A DNA stretch of 64,000 nucleotides from positions 1 to 64,000 of the forward strand of contig NZ_JYIT01000066.1 of assembly GCF_000956545.1 (NCBI RefSeq), read 5' to 3'. Each line of letters opens with the position of its first letter. Position 1 is the first letter of the stretch. This DNA comes from Microbacterium azadirachtae (GTDB taxonomy: Bacteria; Actinomycetota; Actinomycetes; Actinomycetales; Microbacteriaceae). Below, piece by piece: positions 38,983 to 47,043 of the stretch. The notes under the pieces were generated by a model, which did not search any database, was not told the origin of the DNA, and worked only from the letters and a program-made list of their open reading frames with translations. Both the position numbers and the translations under genes were made by a program.

Positions 38983-40095
38983 TCAGTCGTCGTCGTCCTT
39001 GCGCTTGCGCCAGCGGATCCCCGCGGAGATGAAGCCGTCGAGGTCGCCGTCGAAGACCGTCGTCGGGTTGCCCGACTCGTGGCCGGTCCGCAGGTCCTTC
39101 ACGAGCTGCTGACCGTAGAGGAAGTAGGAACGCATCTGGTCGCCCCAGCTCGCCGTGATGTTGCCGGCGAGCTCCTTCTTCTTCGCCGCCTCCTCCTCCT
39201 TCTGCAGCAGCAGCAGGCGGGTCTGCAGCACGCGCATGGCGGCGGCGCGGTTCTGGATCTGCGACTTCTCGTTCTGCATCGAGACGACGATGCCGGTCGG
39301 AAGGTGGGTGATGCGCACGGCCGAGTCCGTGGTGTTGACCGACTGGCCGCCGGGACCCGAGGAGCGGAAGACGTCGACGCGGATGTCGCCCTCGGGGATG
39401 TCGACCTCGGTCGCCTCCTCCATGAGCGGGATGACCTCGACCGCGGCGAACGAGGTCTGGCGCTTGTCGGCCGATCCGAACGGGCTGATCCGGGCGAGAC
39501 GGTGCGTTCCCGCCTCGACCGAGAGCGTGCCGAACGCGTAGGGGGCGTCGACCTCGAAGGTCGTGGACTTGATGCCCGCGCCCTCGGCGTAGGACGTGTC
39601 CATGACCTTGACCGGGTACTTGTGCCGCTCCGCCCAGCGCAGATACATGCGCAGCAGCATCTCGGCGAAGTCGGTGGCGTCGTCGCCGCCGGCGCCCGAG
39701 CGGATCGTGACGATCGCGGCGCGCTCGTCGTACTCGCCGTCGAGCAGGGTCTGCACCTCGAGCTGGCTGATGGTGTCGGTGAGGCTGGCGAGCTCGGCGC
39801 GCGCCTCGGCGGCGGAGTCCTCGTCCTCCATCTCGTTGGCGAGGTCGATGAGCACCTCGAGGTCGTCGAGGCGCTGCTCGACCTCGGTCACGCGCTTGAG
39901 CTCGGCCTGACGGTGGCTGAGGGCGCTGGTCACCTTCTGCGCCTTCTCCGGGTCGTCCCAGAGGTCGGGCGCGCCGGCCTCCTCGCTGAGGCGTTCGATG
40001 GCGGCGCGGAGCCCTTCGACGTCGACGACCTCGCGGATGTCGCCGAAGGTCTGACGGAGGGCCGCGATTTCGGCGGAGAGATCAAGTTCGAGCAT
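38983..40095 (-). CDS. prfB: Peptide chain release factor 2
   Basis: 370 residues. Domain 1 helices, the UGA/UAA-recognising tripeptide SPF in [14 protein letters not shown], and the catalytic GGQ in SGPGGQSVN. The reading frame is continuous: the programmed +1 frameshift that regulates RF2 in many bacteria is absent. First gene of the prfB-NlpC-ftsEX-smpB group. Confidence 0.97.
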   Translation of the reverse strand: MLELDLSAEIAALRQTFGDIREVVDVEGLRAAIERLSEEAGAPDLWDDPEKAQKVTSALSHRQAELKRVTEVEQRLDDLEVLIDLANEMEDEDSAAEARAELASLTDTISQLEVQTLLDGEYDERAAIVTIRSGAGGDDATDFAEMLLRMYLRWAERHKYPVKVMDTSYAEGAGIKSTTFEVDAPYAFGTLSVEAGTHRLARISPFGSADKRQTSFAAVEVIPLMEEATEVDIPEGDIRVDVFRSSGPGGQSVNTTDSAVRITHLPTGIVVSMQNEKSQIQNRAAAMRVLQTRLLLLQKEEEAAKKKELAGNITASWGDQMRSYFLYGQQLVKDLRTGHESGNPTTVFDGDLDGFISAGIRWRKRKDDDD

Positions 40096-40123
40096 GGCGC
40101 TACCAGACTACCGTGGAGGCGTG

Positions 40124-41383
40124 ATGGTTCGAGCGTCGTCGGTGCTGTGGAAGTTCGGTCCGATGGTGTACCTGCCCACACTCCTGTTCTCGCTCGGCGA
40201 AGGCGCCGTGGTGCCGCTGATCCCGGTGATCGCGGCGAGCAGGGGGGCGACCCTCGCCTCGGCCGGCCTCATCGCGTCGGCGCTGGTCGTGGGCCAGCTG
40301 TGCGGCAACATCCCCGCGGGCTGGCTGGTCTCCCGGGTCGGCGAGCGGTACACGATGGTGATCGCGGGCGTCCTGTCGCTGATCGGCGTGATCGCGGGAG
40401 CGCTGGCGCCGAGTCTCGTAGTCTTCACCGTCGCCGTGTTCGTGGTCGGCATGTCGGCGGCCGCGTTCGGGCTCGCCCGCCACGCGTTCATGACGACCAG
40501 GGTGCCGCTCGAGTTCCGCGCCCGCGCCCTGTCGCTGCTGGGCGGATCCTTCCGCGCCGGCATGTTCGTGGGCCCGTTCCTGGCCGCCGTGCTGCTGGCC
40601 GTGTTCCACACCGAGAACGCCGCGCTGTGGTTCTTCTCGGTCTGCCTCGTCGCCCTCGTGCTGCTCGTGCTGTTCGGGCCGGATCCGGAGGCCCAGGCGG
40701 CGGCCGCCGACCGCGAGCCGGCGGAGGTCGAGGACACCGGCGAGGCGGTGAGCGGCTCGATCCCCACCGTCGAGCGCGCCGGTGTGTTCCGCACGATGTG
40801 GCGCAACCGCGGCGTGCTCTCGCGTCTGGGCCTCGCGGCGGCGAGCCTGTCGGCGGTCCGCTCCGCCCGCCAGGTCGTGCTGCCGCTGTGGGGCGTGTCG
40901 ATCGGGCTGGACGCCTCGTCGATCGCGCTCGTGGTGGGCGTCTCCGGGGCGATCGACTTCGCCCTCTTCTATGCGAGCGGTCAGGTGATGGACCGGTTCG
41001 GGCGGCTCTGGGCGGCGTTGCCGGCGATGGTGCTGATGGGGCTGGGCTTCCTCACCCTCTCGCTCACGCACGACGCCGACACCCGGGTGCTCTGGTTCGG
41101 CATGATCGCTGCGGTGCTCGGCGTCGGGAACGGGCTGTCGAGCGGGATCCTGCTCACGCTCGGCGCCGACGTCGCCCCGCAGTCCGAGCCGGCCGCGTTC
41201 CTCGGATCGTGGCGCACGCTCACCGACGCCGGCGGGGCGGTCGCACCCCTGCTGTTCTCGGGGATCGCGGCGATCAGCTCGCTCGCGATCGGAGCGGCCG
41301 CGATGGGCGCCATCGGGATCCTGGGCGCGGTCGGGTTCCTGCGCTTCATCCCCCGGTTCGTTCCGCGCCGGCCCCTGCCGTAG
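40124..41383 (+). CDS. MFS transporter
   Basis: 419 residues, twelve predicted membrane helices, with a motif A-like loop GWLVSRVGERY between helices 2 and 3. Helices 6 and 7 are separated by a ~60-residue acidic loop (~190-245). ATG at 40124 with SD GGAGG; the start codons of this gene and prfB are only 28 bases apart, so their promoters overlap each other's coding sequence. Drug/metabolite efflux is the general expectation; substrate unknown. Confidence 0.88.
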   Translation: MVRASSVLWKFGPMVYLPTLLFSLGEGAVVPLIPVIAASRGATLASAGLIASALVVGQLCGNIPAGWLVSRVGERYTMVIAGVLSLIGVIAGALAPSLVVFTVAVFVVGMSAAAFGLARHAFMTTRVPLEFRARALSLLGGSFRAGMFVGPFLAAVLLAVFHTENAALWFFSVCLVALVLLVLFGPDPEAQAAAADREPAEVEDTGEAVSGSIPTVERAGVFRTMWRNRGVLSRLGLAAASLSAVRSARQVVLPLWGVSIGLDASSIALVVGVSGAIDFALFYASGQVMDRFGRLWAALPAMVLMGLGFLTLSLTHDADTRVLWFGMIAAVLGVGNGLSSGILLTLGADVAPQSEPAAFLGSWRTLTDAGGAVAPLLFSGIAAISSLAIGAAAMGAIGILGAVGFLRFIPRFVPRRPLP

Positions 41384-41462
41384 GGCGCCGGCCCCCTGCC
41401 GTCGTTGCCCGGGGCCCGCTCCCCCAGAGCCTCTTCGCTAACGTGGATCGAGGAGGTGTCCG

Positions 41463-42956
41463 ATGGCACGCAGGAAGACCACGCGCCCGGTCCGCGGCGC
41501 GGCCGCCGAGGTCCGGGAGCAGGTGCACGCCCTGGACGCGGCGGTGTTCTCCGCCGTGGCCACGACGCCGAGCCCGATCCTGGACCGCTGGATGCCCCGG
41601 CTCACGAACGCCGCCGACCACTCGGTGCTCTGGCTGGCGATCGCCGGCGGCCTGTACCTGACCGGACGCAGCCGTGCACGGCGCGCCGGTCTGCGCGGCG
41701 TCGTGACGCTCGGGGCGACGAGCCTCATCGCGAACCAGCTCGCCAAGCGCCTGCATCACCGCGAGCGCCCGATCCGGTCGCTCGTGCCGATCGGCCGACT
41801 GTCCCGCAGGACGCCGATCTCGTCCTCGTTCCCGAGCGGCCATTCCGCCAGCGCGGCCGCCTTCGCGGCGGGCGTCACGGCCGAGCTTCCGGCGGCGGGC
41901 GTGCCGCTCCAGGTGCTCGCCGGGCTGGTGGGCTTCTCCCGTGTCGCGACCGGCGCGCACTACCCCTCCGACGTCGCGGCGGGTCTCGTGCTGGGCAGCA
42001 CGGTGGCGGCCATCGGCCGGCGGCTCGTGCCGCCCGTGCCGCCGCCCTCGGTGCCGGCACCCCGCGAGCTGGACCAGCTGCCCCCGCGCCCCCGCGGCGA
42101 GGGCGTGACGCTCGTCGTCAATCCCGCGTCTCACAGCGGGCGCGGCGCCGCGCTCACCCGTACCCTGCGGCGAGCGCTGCCCGCGATGAGGGTCGTCGAG
42201 CTGCGCGGGTCGGACGACGTCGAGGCCGTGATGCGCCGAGCGGCCGCCGCAGCCGAGGTGCTCGCGGTCGCCGGGGGCGACGGCACGGTCGCGACGGCCG
42301 CGCAGGCGGCGATCGAGAGGGATCTGCCGCTCGCGGTGTTCCCCGGCGGGACGTTCAATCACTTCGCCCGCACGATCGGCGCCGACAGCGCGCGGCACAC
42401 GGTGCAGGCCATCCGGCGCGGCACCGCGACGAAGGTGGACGTCGCGTATCTGAACGACAGGATCTTCCTCAACACGGCGAGCGTGGGCGCGTACACCGAC
42501 TTCGTGCGGATCCGTGAGGGTCTGGAGAAGCGGATCGGCAAGCCGCTCGCGGCGCTGGCCGCCGGCTGGCGCTCGATGCGCAAGGACCGTGCGGTCTCGG
42601 TGACGGTCGACGGCACGACGCGGGAGTCGAGCCTATTGTTCATCGGGAACGGGCAGTATGAGCCGCACGGCTTCGCGCCGAATGTGCGGGAGGACCTTCA
42701 GGACGGGTTGATCGACGTGCGGATCCTGGACGTGTCCGACCGCTGGTCGCGCTTCGTCGTCCTGCTCGCCACCCTCACCGGCCAGCTGGCTCGGGTGAAG
42801 CAGTACCACGAGGTGTCCGCTCCCGAGTTCGAGATCGGCCTGCCGGGCGGGTCGGAGCGCATCGCACGCGACGGCGAGGTGGGCGAGGAAGGCGACGTGC
42901 TGCGGGTCAGGGCCGTGCGCCGCGCGTTGACGGTGTACCGGCCGCGCCGCGGCTGA
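41463..42956 (+). CDS. PAP2 phosphatase - diacylglycerol kinase fusion
   Basis: 497 residues in two lipid-enzyme parts. Residues ~20-190 are a type-2 phosphatidic-acid phosphatase: KRLHHRERP (95-103), PSGHS (124-128), SRVATGAHYPSD (159-170), with several membrane helices. Residues ~214-495 are a DAGK/YegS-type lipid kinase: VVNPASHSGRG, GGDGT (271-275), FPGGTFNHFAR. The two activities are opposite on paper (removing or adding a lipid phosphate), suggesting lipid turnover or undecaprenyl-phosphate metabolism. SD GGAGG before ATG. Confidence 0.92.
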   Translation: MARRKTTRPVRGAAAEVREQVHALDAAVFSAVATTPSPILDRWMPRLTNAADHSVLWLAIAGGLYLTGRSRARRAGLRGVVTLGATSLIANQLAKRLHHRERPIRSLVPIGRLSRRTPISSSFPSGHSASAAAFAAGVTAELPAAGVPLQVLAGLVGFSRVATGAHYPSDVAAGLVLGSTVAAIGRRLVPPVPPPSVPAPRELDQLPPRPRGEGVTLVVNPASHSGRGAALTRTLRRALPAMRVVELRGSDDVEAVMRRAAAAAEVLAVAGGDGTVATAAQAAIERDLPLAVFPGGTFNHFARTIGADSARHTVQAIRRGTATKVDVAYLNDRIFLNTASVGAYTDFVRIREGLEKRIGKPLAALAAGWRSMRKDRAVSVTVDGTTRESSLLFIGNGQYEPHGFAPNVREDLQDGLIDVRILDVSDRWSRFVVLLATLTGQLARVKQYHEVSAPEFEIGLPGGSERIARDGEVGEEGDVLRVRAVRRALTVYRPRRG

Positions 42957-42987
42957 GACCGCGGTGATCGCCACTGGCGTGGCGAAC

Positions 42988-43464
42988 TCACTCGAGTGCG
43001 GTGCGGCTCGTGCCCGTGGCCTGGATCGTGACCATCGACGGCACGAGGTCGCTGAGCAGCGGCGGCGTCCACGTCGTCCGCACCGTCACCCGCGCGGAGA
43101 GCCCGTCGGGACTGTCCGCCGAGACCAATTCCGTGCCGTCGTCGAGCACCGCGACCACCGCGGCGGCCTGATCCGCGACCTCCGCGTCCTCGAGCTCCGC
43201 ATGGACCGCGGCACCCTCGACCTGCAGCCGGAAGCCGTCCGCCCCGGCGAGCGCTGCGGCATCCGCGACCGAGTCGAGGCGCTTCTGCGCGATGTACAGA
43301 TCCGTCGCGCACACGCAGACGTAGATCAGCGCGATCGCGAGCACCAGGTACCCGAGCACGAGCGGCAGCGTGCTCCCCCTGTCGTCTGCACCCACCGGAC
43401 GAGCCTGCGAGCGTCCCGCCCCGCGGTCGGTCACCCGCTGCCGCGCCCACGCCCCGCCGTTCAT
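42988..43464 (-). CDS. TadE/TadG-like pilus protein
   Basis: 158 residues. Short N-terminus DDRGSTLPLVLGYLVLAIALIYVCVC resembles a prepilin-like membrane segment (~30-52; written in one run here only as GSTLPLVLGYLV), followed by RLDSVADAAALAGAD, the typical secreted TadE/TadG heptad region. Matches the Rv3654c-type proteins of actinobacterial tad clusters. ATG overlaps the preceding tadE stop. Last gene of the leftward tad operon. Confidence 0.8.
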   Translation of the reverse strand: MNGGAWARQRVTDRGAGRSQARPVGADDRGSTLPLVLGYLVLAIALIYVCVCATDLYIAQKRLDSVADAAALAGADGFRLQVEGAAVHAELEDAEVADQAAAVVAVLDDGTELVSADSPDGLSARVTVRTTWTPPLLSDLVPSMVTIQATGTSRTALE

Positions 43465-43961
43465 CCGCCGGTCCACGTGCGCGAGACCTTGTACGCGGAC
43501 GACGCCTGAACCGGGACGGTGCCCATCCGGTCCAGCCCGAAGACCGACGGCACGAGCGGCAGAGGGACCTTCGCCGTGACGGTGACCACGACGGTCGCGC
43601 CGGCGGACGGGCACCCTGCCCCCTCCGGGGCGCATCTGATGGTCACCTGGACGGATCCCGGATCCATCCCGTACTCCTCGATCGCAGACTGCACGGTGGC
43701 GTCGGCGCGGGCTGCGGCGTCCCCCTCGTCGGAGGCGCCGCTCATGGTGCGGGCCGCATGCCGGGCGGCCGATTCGACGCCCAGCAGCTGCCCCTGGATC
43801 GCGCCGAGGGCGAGCACGAGATAGACGAGCGGTACGAGCAGGACCACGCCGAGCCCGATGAACTCCAGGGCTGCGGATCCCTGATCCCCGCCGAGCGGAC
43901 CCCGTTCCGGCGTCGCGCCCCGTGGTTCAGGGACCTGCCGTGAGCGACTCCACAGGAGCAC
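43461..43961 (-). CDS. TadE-like pilus protein
   Basis: 166 residues with GTG start. Cytosolic N-terminal ~28 residues, then GSAALEFIGLGVVLLVPLVY, the TadE signature (Glu after a hydrophobic start, one membrane helix), and a secreted ~110-residue domain with a Cys pair (RCAPEGAGC). The chosen start overlaps the preceding gene by 35 bases; a later start near residue 27 is possible. Confidence 0.8.
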   Translation of the reverse strand: MLLWSRSRQVPEPRGATPERGPLGGDQGSAALEFIGLGVVLLVPLVYLVLALGAIQGQLLGVESAARHAARTMSGASDEGDAAARADATVQSAIEEYGMDPGSVQVTIRCAPEGAGCPSAGATVVVTVTAKVPLPLVPSVFGLDRMGTVPVQASSAYKVSRTWTGG

Positions 43962-44367
43962 GACCGGTCACCTCCCAGGCCGAAGGCACCCCGAGCAGGC
44001 CGAACACCGGCAGTGTCGTCCGCACGCTGACCTCCATGGTGGGAACGCCGAGGGCCGTCGTCTCGCGCACGCGCACGTCTCGTGCGTACTCGCTCCCCAC
44101 CGCCCGGCCGATCACCTGCACGGTGCGCTGCGTCCCCTCCGTCGGTGCCGTGTCGGCGAGGGCCGCCACATGCGCCCCCTCGACCGCGGCGTCGTGCACG
44201 ACGTTGCGCACATAGACCGCGAGGGCGAACTGCACGACCGCGAGGGTGAGCACGGTCAGCAGTGCGCCGACCAGCACGAACTCGACCGGGCTGGATCCCC
44301 GATCGAGCCCCCGCATGTCCGTCTCCCCGCGGCCCCCGCGGATCGGCTCCCTCCGACTCCGGCTCAT
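43927..44367 (-). CDS. TadE-like pilus protein
   Basis: 146 residues. DRGSSPVEFVLVGALLTVLT is a TadE prepilin-like segment with the conserved Glu, followed by a secreted domain. One of three consecutive TadE/G-type minor-pilin genes here; all should be exported and assembled by the TadA/B/C machine. Confidence 0.8.
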   Translation of the reverse strand: MSRSRREPIRGGRGETDMRGLDRGSSPVEFVLVGALLTVLTLAVVQFALAVYVRNVVHDAAVEGAHVAALADTAPTEGTQRTVQVIGRAVGSEYARDVRVRETTALGVPTMEVSVRTTLPVFGLLGVPSAWEVTGRAPVESLTAGP

Positions 44368-44371
44368 CAGC

Positions 44372-44575
44372 TCAGAGCCCGCTCACACGCGCGATGGCCT
44401 GCTCGAACAGGTTCGTGAGGGCGGGCCCGGCCAGGGCCCAGATCAGCACGACGAGTCCCGCCGTCATCAGTGTGATGAGTACCCAGCCGGGAACGTCGCC
44501 GCGTTCCGGATCGTCCGTCGAGCCGAGGGAGGGATCCTGGCGGGCGGGCGCGGCGTGCGCTCGATCTGCGAACAT
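44372..44575 (-). CDS. Small single-helix protein of the tad cluster (possible Flp pilin)
   Basis: 67 residues: hydrophilic N-terminus (~1-28), GDVPGWVLITLMTAG beginning one membrane helix (~29-50), short tail. Size and position between tadC and the tadE genes fit the Flp pilin slot, but the usual G/E+5 pilin signature is not evident (GDVPGWV instead). Could be the major pilin or a DUF4244-like protein. Confidence 0.65.
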   Translation of the reverse strand: MFADRAHAAPARQDPSLGSTDDPERGDVPGWVLITLMTAGLVVLIWALAGPALTNLFEQAIARVSGL

Positions 44576-44610
44576 CGGGGTTTCCTTTCGTGGATGCGAC
44601 CAGTGCGGCA

Positions 44611-45537
44611 TCAGCCGATGCCGAGCCGCAGGATGAAGACGCCGGGGAAGACGGCGAACAGGACGCTGAGGGGAAGGATGAGGAAGACCAGGGGCAGCAG
44701 CATGAGGATCTCCTTGCGGCCGGCCTGTTCGATCAGGCTGCGCTTGGTCTCCTCGCGCGCATCCGATGCCTGCGCCTGGAGCACCGCGGCGAGCGGCGCG
44801 CCCCGCTCCAGCGCCGCGACGATCTGGTCCACGGCACGCGTGAGCGGCGCGATCTGCACGCGGCGCGCACAGTCGCCGAGCGCCTCGCCGAGCGAGGATC
44901 CTGTGTTCACGGCGAGGATGACCCCGCGCAGTTCGCCGCTGAGCTCGCCCGATCCGGCCGCGCCCACCCGGCGGAGCGCCTCGGGCAGCCCCTCCCCTGC
45001 GGACAGGCATAGGGCCAGGAACTCCAGCACGGTCGGCAGCTCCTCCCGGATCCGGTCGACGCGCGCCCTCGCCCGGGTGCTCAGCAGCACGTCGCAGCAG
45101 ACTCCGGCGATGACCGCGGTCAGCACGGGAAGCAGCACCGCCGACACGGAAAGGCGGCCGGCCACGACGAAGAGGATCGTCCCTGCCGCGCCCGCGCCGA
45201 GCCCGAGAAGCACCCAGATCAGCTGACGACTGCGGAATGCCGCGGATCCGCCCGACAGACCCGCCTGAGCCATCCGCAGAGCGACGCCGGCGTCGCCTCC
45301 GCCGAAGAGCCCGAACACGCCCTTGATCCTCGACGCCCACGATCCCCCGATCGGCATCCGCCAGGGCAGACGCGCCGTCGATCCGGCAAGATCGGCGACG
45401 TCGCGCAGGTGAGGCGCGATACGCGCGCTGAGATCGGCCGAGCGCCAGCTCGGGAACGCCGCGAGCGCGAGGAGGAGACCGGCGGCGAGCGCGCCGCCGA
45501 GCAGCACGGCGAGCGCGAGACCCGACAGGAGGCTCAT
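44611..45537 (-). CDS. tadC: Type II secretion F-domain protein TadC
   Basis: 308 residues, integral membrane platform protein: N-terminal helix (~5-27), two central helices (~108-150), T2SF domain (LPTVLEFLALCLSAGEGLPEAL), and a final helix (LLPLVFLILPLSVLFAVFPG). Pairs with TadB. ATG overlaps the tadB stop (ATGA). Confidence 0.87.
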   Translation of the reverse strand: MSLLSGLALAVLLGGALAAGLLLALAAFPSWRSADLSARIAPHLRDVADLAGSTARLPWRMPIGGSWASRIKGVFGLFGGGDAGVALRMAQAGLSGGSAAFRSRQLIWVLLGLGAGAAGTILFVVAGRLSVSAVLLPVLTAVIAGVCCDVLLSTRARARVDRIREELPTVLEFLALCLSAGEGLPEALRRVGAAGSGELSGELRGVILAVNTGSSLGEALGDCARRVQIAPLTRAVDQIVAALERGAPLAAVLQAQASDAREETKRSLIEQAGRKEILMLLPLVFLILPLSVLFAVFPGVFILRLGIG

Positions 45538-46388
45538 CGGAACCACCTCCGAGGCTCCGGCAGCCGGCCGATCCGCAGCATGATCCGGAACGCGACGAAC
45601 GACACCGCCGCCCCGCCGAGGATCAGGATGACTCCCTCCGGGCTCGTGTACGCCTCCGCCCCCTCGGGACGCAGCAGGAGGAGCACCAGGATCACCCACG
45701 GCGCGACCGCCCCCAGGACTGCGGCGCCGCGGATCCAGGACTGGCGCGCCTCCACCTCCGCCCGCAGTGCCGCCTCCGCGCGCACCGACCCCGACAGCGC
45801 CCGCAGGACGCCGCTGAGTTCGGTGCCGCCGACCTCGCGTGCCATCCGCATCGTCTCGATGATCCGATCGCCCACCGGGTCGGCGAGCGCCTCCTTGAGG
45901 TCCGCGGAGGCCGCGTCGAAGCGTCCGGTGGCGTGCAGGTCGCGAGCGAACGCCGCGAACGCGGGGCGCAGCGGCCCCGGTGCCGCCTCCTCGAGCGCGG
46001 CGACCGCGTCGGGCAGCGGCATGCCCACGCGGATCGAGGCGATGAGCAGATCGCATACGTCGGGCCACAGCCCGCGCCGCAGGCGGAGCAGGCGATGCCG
46101 CCGCGCGCGCAGGAATGCGACGGGCGCCGCTGCGCCCCCGATGGTCACCACCACCGCGAACGCTGCCGCCCCGGTGACCAGCCACGCGACCGACCCCGCC
46201 ACGAGGCCGCCCGCGGCCACCGCGACGAGGAGCACCCGGGCGTCGGCGCGGAGCCCCGCCTCGCGCAGGAGCCGCGTCGCCGCACCGGCACGCGGCGTCC
46301 GCACTCGGCGCGCGCCCGCAGGCCACAGCCACGGGGAGGCGGTCAGAACGACGCCCATCGCGAGCAGAGCCCCCACGAGCAGGGTCAC
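45534..46388 (-). CDS. tadB: Type II secretion F-domain protein TadB
   Basis: 284 residues, GTG start overlapping the tadA stop. N-terminal helix, a pair at ~55-95, T2SF domain (LWPDVCDLLIASIRVGMPLPDAV), C-terminal helices (~215-265). Inner-membrane platform for pilus assembly, driven by TadA. Because TadA upstream is interrupted, this gene may be poorly expressed in the integrated state. Confidence 0.87.
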   Translation of the reverse strand: MTLLVGALLAMGVVLTASPWLWPAGARRVRTPRAGAATRLLREAGLRADARVLLVAVAAGGLVAGSVAWLVTGAAAFAVVVTIGGAAAPVAFLRARRHRLLRLRRGLWPDVCDLLIASIRVGMPLPDAVAALEEAAPGPLRPAFAAFARDLHATGRFDAASADLKEALADPVGDRIIETMRMAREVGGTELSGVLRALSGSVRAEAALRAEVEARQSWIRGAAVLGAVAPWVILVLLLLRPEGAEAYTSPEGVILILGGAAVSFVAFRIMLRIGRLPEPRRWFR

Positions 46389-46930
46389 CGGCCGACCCCC
46401 GACGCAGGCCCACCGGCGAAGAGGACCCGGTGACCGATCCGTCCGTCCGCGTCCGCGGCGGCGGGGCTGATCACCTCGACGACCCGGCGCGCCCCGTCGG
46501 CGTCCCTCCCGCAGTGCACCACGAGGTCGACGGACGCCGCCACCGCCGGCGCGATGAACGCTCGATCGATGTTGCGGCCGGCGAGCAGCGGCAGCAGGGA
46601 CAGCTTCTCGAGCGCCTCGGCGGCGGAGTTCGCATGCACAGTCGCTGCTCCTGGCACGCCGGTGTTGAGCGCGAGCACGAGATCGAGCGCTTCGGCGTCG
46701 CGCACCTCGCCGATGACGAGCCGGTCCGGCCGCATCCGCAGGGCCTCCTTGACCAGCCTCCGCAGCGTGATCTCCCCTGTGCCCTCGAGGCTCGCCTGGC
46801 GTCCCTGGAGGGCGACGAGATCGGGGGCCTGCACGCCGAGTTCGAACGTCTCCTCGACCGTGATCACCCGCTGATCCGCGCACTCGGCCACGAGAGCCGC
46901 CAGGAGCGTCGTCTTGCCGAAACCTCGCAT
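46385..46930 (-). pseudogene. tadA: tadA 3' part (ATPase C-terminal half), separated by the integrated element
   Basis: Encodes residues from the Walker A lysine onward of the pilus ATPase TadA/CpaF (GKTTLLAALVAE, the Walker B/Asp-box VEETFELGVQ, and VIGEVRDAEALDLVLALNTG, HANSAAEALEKL). The N-terminal 207 codons are 7.3 kb away (54251-54872). Joined across the 7-bp core the frame is 384 codons including stop. In the integrated state an ATG at 46930 preceded by GGGGAGG could start a 181-residue fragment with a broken P-loop (MRGFGKTT), so this half may still be made but should lack ATPase function. Confidence 0.92.
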
Positions 46931-46938
46931 TATGCCTC
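46913..46938. mobile_element. attL: left junction of the serine-integrase element
   Basis: Core CTTGCCG (46913-46919) followed by the element arm AAACCTCGCATTATGCCTC (46920-46938), which is nearly the reverse complement of the right-end arm. Left of the core is tadA. The central dinucleotide is predicted as TT (46914-46915), inside the Walker A Lys codon. Confidence 0.9.
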
Positions 46939-46953
46939 CCCTCGCCGTAAAAT
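46925..46953 (+). promoter_or_regulatory. Integrase promoter overlapping attL
   Basis: TAAAAT (46948-46953) preceded by CCTCGC (46923-46928). The same CCTCGC and CGTAAAATTG blocks with identical 17-base separation recur at 50033-50065 ahead of the other rightward operon. The -35 region lies in the att arm, so integrase bound to the site would be expected to block its own transcription. Two hairpins follow in the leader (46961-46979 and 46990-47021). Confidence 0.5.
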
Positions 46954-47043
46954 TGAAGTAGGGCCGGGAGGCACGGCCCAGACGCAAGCGGCCCGCCCGG
47001 TGCGCCAACACCGAACGGGCCTGACCACCGAGGAGTGAACTCG

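Noticed and set aside
38983..40095. Programmed frameshift in prfB
   Set aside because: The reading frame from MLELDL to the end is continuous with no in-frame UGA near codon 25, so no frameshift is needed.
38230..41661. 1143-codon open frame on the plus strand opposite NlpC/P60 and prfB
   Set aside because: It is antisense to prfB and then out of frame with the MFS and PAP2-kinase genes; composition is typical of high-GC shadow frames and it has no recognisable domain.
43370..43824. Plus-strand frames opposite the tadE genes
   Set aside because: Antisense to three consecutive TadE-type genes with recognisable membrane segments.
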